DNA from: CAILUG01 sp038125665 | GTDB lineage: Bacteria > Pseudomonadota > Gammaproteobacteria > Pseudomonadales > Pseudohongiellaceae | Assembly (NCBI GenBank): GCA_038125665.1 | Contig: JAYPEI010000001.1 | Coordinates: forward strand, 1-64,000 | Reading direction: 5' to 3' | Length of the DNA stretch: 64,000 bases | Shown here: positions 17,979 to 25,880 of the stretch, piece after piece | Layout: every line of letters starts with the position of its first letter | Numbering within the stretch: position 1 is the stretch's first letter | The notes under the pieces: generated by a model | What the model saw: only the letters and a program-made list of their open reading frames with translations | What the model was told of the DNA's origin: nothing | Databases searched by the model: none | Made by a program: the position numbers and the translations under genes

Positions 17979-18782
17979 ATGATTAAAAAAACACTAACAC
18001 TTATCACAGGGCTTCTGTTTTTTGGGCTTTCATCATTAACAAATGCACAATCGGATGCAGAGCTACGTGGAGGCTGGACAGCTGATATCGACGGTATAAC
18101 TCATGTTTACATTATTAAAATTGAGGATGGTAAAGTGACAGGAGGCATTTACTGCTTTGACTGTCTTAATTTTGACAACGTTGCTTTTATTCGTCAGGGT
18201 ACAATTGATGAAGGTATGATCGATTTCGAAGTTTTGCATGATCGCGGAATGAATGCCCCCTACGTTCGCAAAGTTCATGCGGAATATAGTAACGGTAAAA
18301 TGCTTATATCAAGTAATGGTGGACCTACCGCTAATCCATCTGCTATCGAGTACGGCAGGCAGCCAAGAATTACTTTCGGACCTCGTTTAAATTTTCCTCC
18401 ATTTAACCCTAAGGGGCCCGCTGAGCTTCTCTCCTTGGATAAAATCACAGGCCGATGGGTGGCTTATTCCGGAATGTTAGATCGCAAGCAATACATGATG
18501 TTACGCGAGGTGGATGGGGAAATTAAAGGGTTAGTCTGTGGTCCTTGTGTTGATCCTCATCGAATGGGGCCCATAGAAAATGGGCGCATAGATGGCGATG
18601 ATCTATATCTAGAGATTATTCATGAGGACGTTGGTACCCCTGAAGGTCTAAATAATGCCCCCAATTACAATATGGTACACATGAAAATTGTCGACAATGA
18701 AATGCACATGGAATCAAGGACTAACACTGACCCTGACAACACACTTTTTACAATGATGTTTGTTGGTCCTTTCAAAGAGTAA
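17979..18782 (+). CDS. Secreted protein with two repeats, each with a CxxC pair
   Basis: 267 residues with a signal peptide (cut after NAQ, about residue 24). I do not recognise a named family. The mature protein is two copies of one unit. Copy 1 has GGWTADIDGITHVY, GGIYCFDCLNF and GTIDEGMIDFEVLHD. Copy 2 has GRWVAYSGMLDRKQY, GLVCGPCVDP and GRIDGDDLYLEIIHED. Each holds one CxxC pair at the same place (CFDC and CGPC), suggesting paired metal sites or disulfides on a lipocalin-like beta fold. It lies 13 bases after the DUF3604 gene, so it is the third gene of the PQQ operon. Confidence 0.65.
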   Translation: MIKKTLTLITGLLFFGLSSLTNAQSDAELRGGWTADIDGITHVYIIKIEDGKVTGGIYCFDCLNFDNVAFIRQGTIDEGMIDFEVLHDRGMNAPYVRKVHAEYSNGKMLISSNGGPTANPSAIEYGRQPRITFGPRLNFPPFNPKGPAELLSLDKITGRWVAYSGMLDRKQYMMLREVDGEIKGLVCGPCVDPHRMGPIENGRIDGDDLYLEIIHEDVGTPEGLNNAPNYNMVHMKIVDNEMHMESRTNTDPDNTLFTMMFVGPFKE

Positions 18783-18810
18783 ACAACCTAGTCAAGTGCA
18801 GGTTCCCGCT

Positions 18811-19809
18811 ATGGCAGAGAGAATTCAATTATCGATAGCAATGGGCGATTATGATCGTACTCAGGCGCTGAGCTCTGGTACGATCCAAATCGATGGGGTA
18901 GACCCTATTTATTTAAAACTCACACCAGAGGAAATGTTCTTTCGCTCATTTCGTCATGAAGACTTTGATGTTGCAGAGCTTTCCCTGTCTACCTTTACCT
19001 TACGCACCAGCCGTAATGATAATCCTTACATAGGTATTCCCGTATTTCTGTCACGAGCTTTCCGCCATACATCAATCGTAATAAGAGCCGATAGAGGGAT
19101 AAATTCTCCTGAAGAACTCAAAGGTAAACGTATCGGTATACCAGAATATCAGTTGACCGCATGCGTATGGGCAAGAGCAATACTTGAAGATGAGTATGGT
19201 GTAAGCCCCGCAGACATTCAGTGGGTTCGAGGCGGGATGGAGGAACCTAATAGACAGGAAAAAGTAAAACTCAACCTTCCCAATGGTGTAAAGCTTGAAA
19301 ATGCGCCACAGGATAGAACATTGAGTAACATGTTAGAGGACGGTGAGATTGATGGAATATTAGGACCACGTCTTCCATCGTGCTTTGGAAAGCAAGGTGT
19401 GCCACTTCGTTGGTTGTTCGATGATACCACTTCTACTGCAACTGACTTTTATAGACGCACTGGTATTTTTCCAATTATGCACTTAGTTGGGATCAAGAAA
19501 AAACTTGTCGAGACCTACCCTTGGCTACCTGCAACACTCACAAAGGCATTTGAATTATCGAAACAACACGCACTTAACAGATTATCAGACACATCAGCTC
19601 CCAAAGTAACACTACCATTTGTGGAGGAACAATTACATGCTGCTCAAGCTTTACTTGGGCGTGATTTTTGGCCTTACGGTATTACTGATAGTAACCGGAT
19701 TACACTCAATACCTTTTTACAACATCACCATAGACAAGGATTATCAAAAAGACTAGTAGAAATTGAAGAGCTCTTTCATCCTTCAGGCATGGAACTCTTC
19801 AAAATCTAG
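18811..19809 (+). CDS. 4,5-dihydroxyphthalate decarboxylase-like / substrate-binding-like protein
   Basis: 332 residues from the ATG at 18811, with an AGG 9 bases before it. The start is placed there because the conserved ERIQLSIAMGDYDRTQAL begins next; an earlier frame opening at 18760 overlaps the previous gene. Typical Pht5-family stretches are LRTSRNDNPYIGIPVFLSRAFRH, LKGKRIGIPEY and RDFWPYGI near the C-terminus. The fold is that of periplasmic binding proteins, but no signal peptide is present, which fits a cytosolic enzyme. Members are annotated either as 4,5-dihydroxyphthalate decarboxylase or as an ABC substrate-binding protein. Fourth gene of the PQQ operon. Confidence 0.75.
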   Translation: MAERIQLSIAMGDYDRTQALSSGTIQIDGVDPIYLKLTPEEMFFRSFRHEDFDVAELSLSTFTLRTSRNDNPYIGIPVFLSRAFRHTSIVIRADRGINSPEELKGKRIGIPEYQLTACVWARAILEDEYGVSPADIQWVRGGMEEPNRQEKVKLNLPNGVKLENAPQDRTLSNMLEDGEIDGILGPRLPSCFGKQGVPLRWLFDDTTSTATDFYRRTGIFPIMHLVGIKKKLVETYPWLPATLTKAFELSKQHALNRLSDTSAPKVTLPFVEEQLHAAQALLGRDFWPYGITDSNRITLNTFLQHHHRQGLSKRLVEIEELFHPSGMELFKI

Positions 19810-19818
19810 AGAAATATT

Positions 19819-21168
19819 TTATTTACGATAAGCCTCGCGTATCGATGCAGTGTAAGGTGCAGGTGCAACAATAGCTCTAACTTCACATTGCTGATGAGGC
19901 TCCACTCCCTGCCGTGTCGAATTTGGATTCTCACCCCAGATGACCTTAACTTGAGTCCCCGGTTCACTAAATTCAAGATCAATTGTGGCCAAAGATATGA
20001 ATGCGTTTTCATTTGCAATGTGACCTAAATCCATGGATAAGCCAATCTGCTTACCATCCTTCATCACTTTATCTGTCTGATAGAAGGCATAGCGAGACTT
20101 GGGTAAGGCTATGTACTTATAAGGTAAACCAGGCTCAAGATGTGAACGATGGATTTTCATGATGTCATCAAGATTCCACTCTAATGACACTTTTTTACGC
20201 TTTTGATTTTCGGACATCTCCTCCAGTGCAGCACGCCCAATAAAGTCATGATCGAATTTGACTAAGTGACCATAACTGATGTCATATGGATTAACGTAAT
20301 AATCATACACATTATCAGAATCCATGGATCCACCCATTGAACCCACCGCAGAGACTGGCAACCATTCACGGAATTCCAGTTCGTTTGGACCAAATATTGC
20401 ACTTGGTGGCCGCGGAATCCATGCTGATTCCAAATTCGCAACCGCGTACGCCTTAGCACCGCCACGAACTAAGCCAAACTCGCCTCCAGCTTCAATTATT
20501 TTTTCCATTAAGGCCTCACCTTCGGCCCAAGGCCCAATAAGTTCAAAGCCAGGTTGACCTGCCATACCATGACGTAGTGCACGAACACGTTTACCATTAA
20601 TCGTAAGATCGGTCATATGGAAAAATTTAACTTCAGGCACTTTTCCACCAATTAACTTTTCTACAATTTGAAGAGCTGCAGGGCCTTGAAGTTCGAATCG
20701 ATAATGTCGTGGAGGGCCTTGGCGTCGTGCAGAATTAGCTTCCCTTTCAACCTTAACATCCCACTTGCCTGACTCGGCATGAAATTGTACCCAGTTAATA
20801 CTAGAAGGGTTACTGACTAAATCGTAGTAACCTTCTTCAAGGTGGAATAGAACACTGTCCCCGATGAAGTACCCTTCCTCATTACAAACCACGTATTGTC
20901 TAGCTTTCCCAGGACCAAAGTTGGCGAAGGAGTTGACCCCCAGATAATTAAGCATCTTACTCGCATCAGGCCCTGTTATAAATAGATCCGTCATGTGATG
21001 GGATTGATCTAAAAGCACACAAGACTTTTTCCATGCAGCTTGTTCACTTATCCAGTTAGTGTGCTCTGCTGGCACAGGAAACTCAAATGCCGGAAAAGAG
21101 ATTTCTCGTAGTAGCTTAACGGCTCCACCTGCTTCTTGAATTGCCTGTTCTAAACTTTTTATTGCCAT
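19819..21168 (-). CDS. LigM-like tetrahydrofolate-dependent O-demethylase (GcvT fold), copy 2
   Basis: 449 residues from the ATG at 21168; the frame opens earlier at 21234, but that would overlap the SDR gene. It shares with copy 1 the segments SCVLLDQSHHMTDLFITGPDA, LGVNSFANFGPGKARQYVVCNEEG and the MAGQPGFEL region. It is the same kind of methyl-transferring protein and has no signal peptide. Being second in a pair with an SDR dehydrogenase instead of TauD, it may handle a different methoxy position or a later intermediate. It converges with the Pht5-like gene. Confidence 0.75.
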   Translation of the reverse strand: MAIKSLEQAIQEAGGAVKLLREISFPAFEFPVPAEHTNWISEQAAWKKSCVLLDQSHHMTDLFITGPDASKMLNYLGVNSFANFGPGKARQYVVCNEEGYFIGDSVLFHLEEGYYDLVSNPSSINWVQFHAESGKWDVKVEREANSARRQGPPRHYRFELQGPAALQIVEKLIGGKVPEVKFFHMTDLTINGKRVRALRHGMAGQPGFELIGPWAEGEALMEKIIEAGGEFGLVRGGAKAYAVANLESAWIPRPPSAIFGPNELEFREWLPVSAVGSMGGSMDSDNVYDYYVNPYDISYGHLVKFDHDFIGRAALEEMSENQKRKKVSLEWNLDDIMKIHRSHLEPGLPYKYIALPKSRYAFYQTDKVMKDGKQIGLSMDLGHIANENAFISLATIDLEFSEPGTQVKVIWGENPNSTRQGVEPHQQCEVRAIVAPAPYTASIREAYRK

Positions 21169-21214
21169 TTCTATTCGAAAACTCCCTATATAGTTTGATA
21201 GTAGTTTTATATGC

Positions 21215-21985
21215 CTACTGAATTGTGACACCACCGTCTATTAACATCCCGTGCCCTACCATCATAGAAGACTCTTCCGATGCTAAAAATAAAACACTCT
21301 TAGCAACTTCTTCAGCAGTTCCCATGCGACCTATGGGTTGAACTGAAGAAATAAATTCAAGGAAACCAGGCACATCCCTGCCACTGTCAAGAAGGGGGGT
21401 ATCTATAATACCCGGGCAGACTGCATTAATTCGAATTCCATCACCGATAGCATCCAATGCTGCAGCACGTGTTAGACCAAGAAGAGCATGTTTGGAAGCG
21501 ATATAACCTGCTGAGAGCTTGAGCCCTATATAACTTGCTACAGAGCCTGTGTTTATAATAGCTCCTTTGGTCTTATTCTCTCTCATTACCCTAATTTGGG
21601 TTTTCATCGACCGGAATACTGCTGTCAAATTAATATCTAATACACCTTGCCATCCCTCATCAGGATAGTCAGCGATATCAACATTTGGTCCTGTAATTCC
21701 TGAATTGTTATGTGCTATATCAAGACCGCCATAGTTACTCATCGCAAACTCTACCATTTTTTCTGGGGCGTCCTTGGATGTTACATCAAGCGCTAAACTT
21801 GAGACGACAGCACCGGAGCTAACTAGTTGGGCTACCGTTTCAGCTAACAACGATTCATTGCGATCCACTAAAACTAACTTGCCGCCTTCAGTGGCAAAGG
21901 CTCTAGCTGTAGCCTTTCCGATTCCACTGGCTGCGCCTGTAATTAGAATAGATTTACCTTCAAACCTTCTAGCTATCTGCGACAT
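21215..21985 (-). CDS. Short-chain dehydrogenase/reductase (SDR)
   Basis: 256 residues from the ATG at 21985, which has TAGGA 7 bases before it. The longer frame from 22033 would start inside the terminator hairpin of the receptor gene. Classical SDR motifs are present: GAASGIGKAT (nucleotide binding), NNSG, the catalytic Ser in NTGSVASY, and YIASK (Tyr and Lys). Such enzymes interconvert alcohols and ketones or dihydrodiols and diols with NAD(P). It is first of a pair with the second LigM-like gene, so it likely acts on the same intermediate. No operator copy is seen just upstream. Confidence 0.85.
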   Translation of the reverse strand: MSQIARRFEGKSILITGAASGIGKATARAFATEGGKLVLVDRNESLLAETVAQLVSSGAVVSSLALDVTSKDAPEKMVEFAMSNYGGLDIAHNNSGITGPNVDIADYPDEGWQGVLDINLTAVFRSMKTQIRVMRENKTKGAIINTGSVASYIGLKLSAGYIASKHALLGLTRAAALDAIGDGIRINAVCPGIIDTPLLDSGRDVPGFLEFISSVQPIGRMGTAEEVAKSVLFLASEESSMMVGHGMLIDGGVTIQ

Positions 21986-22023
21986 ATTTATTCCTACGGA
22001 ATGACTCAATTTTTGTTTTAATA

Positions 22024-22046
22024 AAAAGGGCACACAGGGTGCCCTT
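22024..22046 (-). terminator. Rho-independent terminator after the TonB receptor gene
   Basis: A 9-base-pair hairpin (AAAGGGCAC, loop of 5, GTGCCCTTT) followed on the minus strand by a T-rich stretch (TTATTAAAAC). It begins 22 bases after the receptor stop codon and separates it from the SDR gene. Confidence 0.8.
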
Positions 22047-22068
22047 TATTGATCTACAACATAATACC

Positions 22069-24417
22069 TTAGAAGCTGCGTCTTGCAGTTACAAAGTATT
22101 CCCTTGGTCTTCCGACATTGGTTTGTACAGTTCCATTAATTGTTGAAAGATCAAAAGCATTGGTATTGTAGTGTTCATCACTGAGGTTAGTGACACCAGC
22201 TATAAACTCCCAACTACCATCGCTAGTTTCGTACGAAATGTTAGCGTTTACTAGCCGATAATCTTCAAGTTTATTACGAGGAGAGTTAACGGGGTCTGTG
22301 TATACACTGTCCATATAATTCATATAAAGCTGGGGTCTAACTTTAGCTCCTGAGCTTGTATTAAACTCATAAGCAAGTTGCAGTGAATACTTATTCTCTG
22401 GCGTGAATGGCGCAATGGAATTTTTGCCAATGCCTGAGGCCGTCGCATTAGTATCCAAAGTTTGATATTCAAAATCAAGAGTGCTCCATGAGCCTGTGAG
22501 ACTAAAGCCGTTACCAGGTTCGTACACCACCTCTACTTCGAGTCCACTAATATCGGCATCTCCTGCATTAAAGGGTGCTGCTGATAGGAAGAAGTAGTCA
22601 GGATCTCCCGGGGCACCTGGGAAACCATTAGCGTCAATAAGGATGATATCTGTGTAATCGTTCATGAAGTAAGCCGCATTAATGCGGAGAGTGTTATCTA
22701 GGAGATCAGCTTTGACACCAATTTCTCGAGCATCCACAGTTTCTGGCTTAAACGGAACGACCTGAGAAGCTACGAATGGACGTGGGTTAATCCCACCTCC
22801 CTTATATCCAGTTGAAAGATTAACGTAACCCATCACATTGTCATTGAACGTGTAGTCAGCACCTAAACGCCAGTCGGTCTGACTACCTGAGAATGAACCA
22901 TCAAGGCCATGAATAAGCCCAAATGGTGGCGGAGCAACAGTACCATTAGGTAGCACACGAACAAACTCTTTGTAAGATTTATCATCTTCTGTGCGACGAA
23001 CCCCTGCTGTAATGTTCAAAGCATCTGTTACACCCCAAACTGCATGCGCGAAATAGGCAGAGCTCTCGCTGTCGACGGGATCATTCTGTAAGAATCCAAG
23101 GTTTTGAACATTTGCGGCTACACGCCCTGAGCTGTCAAACCAGAAACCACCAATGGTCCAGTCAATATTGGCATCTGTCATAATGCCGCTCAAACGAAGC
23201 TCTTGTGTGGTTTGTTCATAAGGTGAGAAATTTGATGTGAGACCAATCAACATCGGACTACCATCATTATCGCCTGACCAATTAGTTTCCATATCAGTGT
23301 AGGCAGTGATTGAAGTCAATTGAAGGTTGTCACTAATATCCCAAACTACCCGAGCAGAATAAGCATCCATATGTGTTGATGCCTCAGGATTCATTGTATA
23401 ACCAGTTCTGGGATTCGTGAAATCAGCATAGTTCGTATAAGTCCCAGTTGTGACAAAACGGCTATCGTAGGTGACCCCTTGGTAAGGAGGAGTCTGCAGA
23501 AATGGCGGAAATGCAGATTGGTCAGCAAATGTTTGTTCAGCACCTGCAGCTTCGGAGTCGTCACGAATCATCATAGCCGATAGCATGACATTGACATCCT
23601 CGCTGGGTTGCCAATCAAAGACAACACGGCCACCCTTTGAGTCAATCGCACCCAGTGTACCAATTTTGCAATCATCAAGACTTGCACGATTGTTAGGTAA
23701 GGTTCCCGCTTGTGTGGGATGAGCACAAGCAAAATCTAGTCTCGTCACGTGTCCATCGCGTGACTTTGAGAATCCAGATACACGCATGTTCAGTTGATCA
23801 TTAAGAGCTACATCGTAGGCCCCTCGCATATCCAGACGATCAAAGTTACCTCCGGTCACTGAGACATATCCATTTCCGCTTCCCTCAGCCTTTCTTGAGT
23901 AGAGCTTCATTGCACCGCCGATAGAATTTCTACCAGCCAGTGTCCCTTGCGGACCACGAAGAATCTCAACCCGATCAAGATCAAGCAAGTCAAAGATAGA
24001 TCCTGCAATTACACCATGGTAGACGTCGTCCACGTATACACCGACACCAGGCTCAAAGGCAAAGTTGGTGTCATATTGGCCAACACCACGGATATAAACA
24101 GTTGCACCTGAACCGTAGGCATTCGATCCTGCTTGAATATTCACGTTTGGTGCTGTGGCTGCGATATCTACCACACTATTCATGGCTTTATTTTCAATCT
24201 GATCACCAGTTACTGCTGTAATTGCGATCGGAGTACTTTGTAAACTGGCCTCACGGAATTGAGCCGTCACAAGGACTTCTTCCAGTGTATCTTGAGCATA
24301 GACCGATGTACCTATTGCTACAGAAGCTAAAATTGATGCTGAACATGCTGCTTTTGTCGCTAAAGCCAAACGGTGCATAGACTTATAGGGAGCTTTCATT
24401 TGATGCACTAGTTTCAT
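22069..24417 (-). CDS. TonB-dependent outer-membrane receptor
   Basis: 782 residues. GAGGGG lies 7 bases before the ATG. A long signal peptide ends at SVYAQ. The TonB box region (DTLEEVLVTAQFRE), plug domain (IRGVGQYDTNFAFEPGVGVYVDDVYHG, LRGPQGTLAGRNSIGGAM) and a beta-barrel ending in Phe (TARRSF) follow. Receptors of this sequence type are common in marine and sphingomonad-like genomes for uptake of organic compounds rather than siderophores. It is presumably the outer-membrane entry for the island's substrate. Transcribed alone from the operator site 6 region and closed by a strong terminator. Confidence 0.9.
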   Translation of the reverse strand: MKLVHQMKAPYKSMHRLALATKAACSASILASVAIGTSVYAQDTLEEVLVTAQFREASLQSTPIAITAVTGDQIENKAMNSVVDIAATAPNVNIQAGSNAYGSGATVYIRGVGQYDTNFAFEPGVGVYVDDVYHGVIAGSIFDLLDLDRVEILRGPQGTLAGRNSIGGAMKLYSRKAEGSGNGYVSVTGGNFDRLDMRGAYDVALNDQLNMRVSGFSKSRDGHVTRLDFACAHPTQAGTLPNNRASLDDCKIGTLGAIDSKGGRVVFDWQPSEDVNVMLSAMMIRDDSEAAGAEQTFADQSAFPPFLQTPPYQGVTYDSRFVTTGTYTNYADFTNPRTGYTMNPEASTHMDAYSARVVWDISDNLQLTSITAYTDMETNWSGDNDGSPMLIGLTSNFSPYEQTTQELRLSGIMTDANIDWTIGGFWFDSSGRVAANVQNLGFLQNDPVDSESSAYFAHAVWGVTDALNITAGVRRTEDDKSYKEFVRVLPNGTVAPPPFGLIHGLDGSFSGSQTDWRLGADYTFNDNVMGYVNLSTGYKGGGINPRPFVASQVVPFKPETVDAREIGVKADLLDNTLRINAAYFMNDYTDIILIDANGFPGAPGDPDYFFLSAAPFNAGDADISGLEVEVVYEPGNGFSLTGSWSTLDFEYQTLDTNATASGIGKNSIAPFTPENKYSLQLAYEFNTSSGAKVRPQLYMNYMDSVYTDPVNSPRNKLEDYRLVNANISYETSDGSWEFIAGVTNLSDEHYNTNAFDLSTINGTVQTNVGRPREYFVTARRSF

Positions 24418-24521
24418 TCCTTTTCCCCTCTTGAGTTGGCTGACTTGGGGTCAGTGAGTTAAGTGTTATAAAAATCTTTGAGACACTATAATCAAAGGAC
24501 GGAATACCTTTTAGAAATAAT

Positions 24522-24535
24522 GTCAGTATTATGAT
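24522..24535. promoter_or_regulatory. Operator-like palindrome, site 6
   Basis: GTCAGTATTATGAT, followed at once by CATAATA, so a second half-site may overlap (ATGATCAT is itself a perfect palindrome). It lies in the divergent region between the TonB receptor gene (104 bases) and the SMP-30 gene pair, and could control both. Confidence 0.65.
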
Positions 24536-24679
24536 CATAATAAGATAAATCAGCAAAGGCAAGTGGAGAAAAACGCAATTTGATATTTATTCTTTGTATA
24601 AAAACAAATAAATTCAATAATATATAAAACCCCAGTTTTTTTTTGTATTTTTAAAAAAAAATCTCAGTACTAAGAAACC

Positions 24680-24946
24680 ATGACATGGGGCCAATGGATT
24701 ATGAATTCTGAATTTATAGGGGTTGTAGCCATCTCTTTACTAGGCTTAGTTGTAACGCTTTCCAGCCAAGATATGACGACTGAGAGACAAAATTTAGATT
24801 GGCAACATTACCCATCACCCCATACTTTACCGGGTAACTCACCAGGTTTGGAGCCATTTTTAGCAGAAGAGCCATTCATAGAACTCTCACGTCATGGACA
24901 GCTAGGTTTTATACTTAACACAGTAGGGCTAAATCTTGAAATTTGA
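24680..24946 (+). CDS. Small hypothetical protein upstream of the SMP-30 gene
   Basis: 88 codons from ATG 24680, or 81 from ATG 24701. One hydrophobic segment (EFIGVVAISLLGLVVTLSS) near the N-terminus looks like a signal peptide or anchor, followed by a polar tail. No family is recognised and neither start has a strong ribosome site. Its end overlaps the start of the SMP-30 gene by 11 bases, which would allow translational coupling. It may be real, or merely an open frame in the leader of the next gene. Confidence 0.3.
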   Translation: MTWGQWIMNSEFIGVVAISLLGLVVTLSSQDMTTERQNLDWQHYPSPHTLPGNSPGLEPFLAEEPFIELSRHGQLGFILNTVGLNLEI

Positions 24947-25880
24947 AGAATTAAACTCACAACTTGTCGCCGATGATTTGCAATTCCCAGAGGGACCGCT
25001 CTACCTCAGGGACGGAAGTATTTTATTGGTAGAAATTAGACGTCAAACTCTTACTCGCATCTTTCCAGATGGGCAAAAGAAAATAGTAGCCCAGCTTGGT
25101 GGAGGACCCAACGGACTCGCAATGGGTCCTGATGCAGCTATTTATGTTACCAATAATGGTGGATCCAGCTGGATAAAACGAGAAGACGGCTTAGTTGTAT
25201 CAGCCGGACCATCCAAAGATTACACCACAGGTAGTATCCAACGTGTAGAGTTAGAAAGTGGAAACATATCTACTGTCTTCACTCACTGTGGAGAATTTCC
25301 ACTACGTGGACCCAACGATTTAGTGTTTGATAGAACAGGAGGTTTGTGGTTTACAGATTCAGGAAAAAAAAGCGCTGATGGTCAGCTAGAATTAGGCAAA
25401 ATCTACTATGCTCGTCTTGATACAAAAGAGATTCATTGCGCACATAAGGGTATGTTAGTTCCCAATGGGATAGGTTTGTCTCCCGATGAAAATACACTGT
25501 TCGTGTCAGAGACCATGACAAGCCGAGTATACGCTTTTCCTATTATTTCCCCAGGATTTTTAGCCCCTGTTGATGACTTATGGAGCAAGGACAACAAAGT
25601 TCGCTGTCTAGGTCCATTACCAGGATTACAGATGCTGGATTCCTTAGCAGTCGAGGCCGGTGGAAACATCTGTGTTGGCACACTAATTCAAGGAGGGATT
25701 TCAATTTTTTCTCCAGATACCGACACAGTTGAAAAAATCCCCTTTCCGGATCAAATAATCACTAACATCTGCTTTGGCGGAGATGATATGTGCGACGCCT
25801 GGATAACTGCTGCAGGTTGTGGGGCGCTTTACAAAGCAAAGTGGCCTAGACCAGGTTTAAAACTAAACTTTACTCTCTAG
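24936..25880 (+). CDS. SMP-30/gluconolactonase-family lactonase
   Basis: 314 residues starting at TTG 24936, with TAGGG 7 bases upstream. Metal-binding landmarks of the six-bladed propeller are visible: PEGP (Glu19), PNGLA, GPNDLVFD with GGLWFTDSG, and PNGIGLSPDENTLFVSET. No signal peptide, so cytosolic. Family members hydrolyse gluconolactone-type and other lactones. Placed among dehydrogenases, it probably opens a lactone formed by oxidation or ring cleavage. It converges on the FAD-dehydrogenase gene with a 4-base overlap. Confidence 0.82.
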   Translation: MKFEELNSQLVADDLQFPEGPLYLRDGSILLVEIRRQTLTRIFPDGQKKIVAQLGGGPNGLAMGPDAAIYVTNNGGSSWIKREDGLVVSAGPSKDYTTGSIQRVELESGNISTVFTHCGEFPLRGPNDLVFDRTGGLWFTDSGKKSADGQLELGKIYYARLDTKEIHCAHKGMLVPNGIGLSPDENTLFVSETMTSRVYAFPIISPGFLAPVDDLWSKDNKVRCLGPLPGLQMLDSLAVEAGGNICVGTLIQGGISIFSPDTDTVEKIPFPDQIITNICFGGDDMCDAWITAAGCGALYKAKWPRPGLKLNFTL

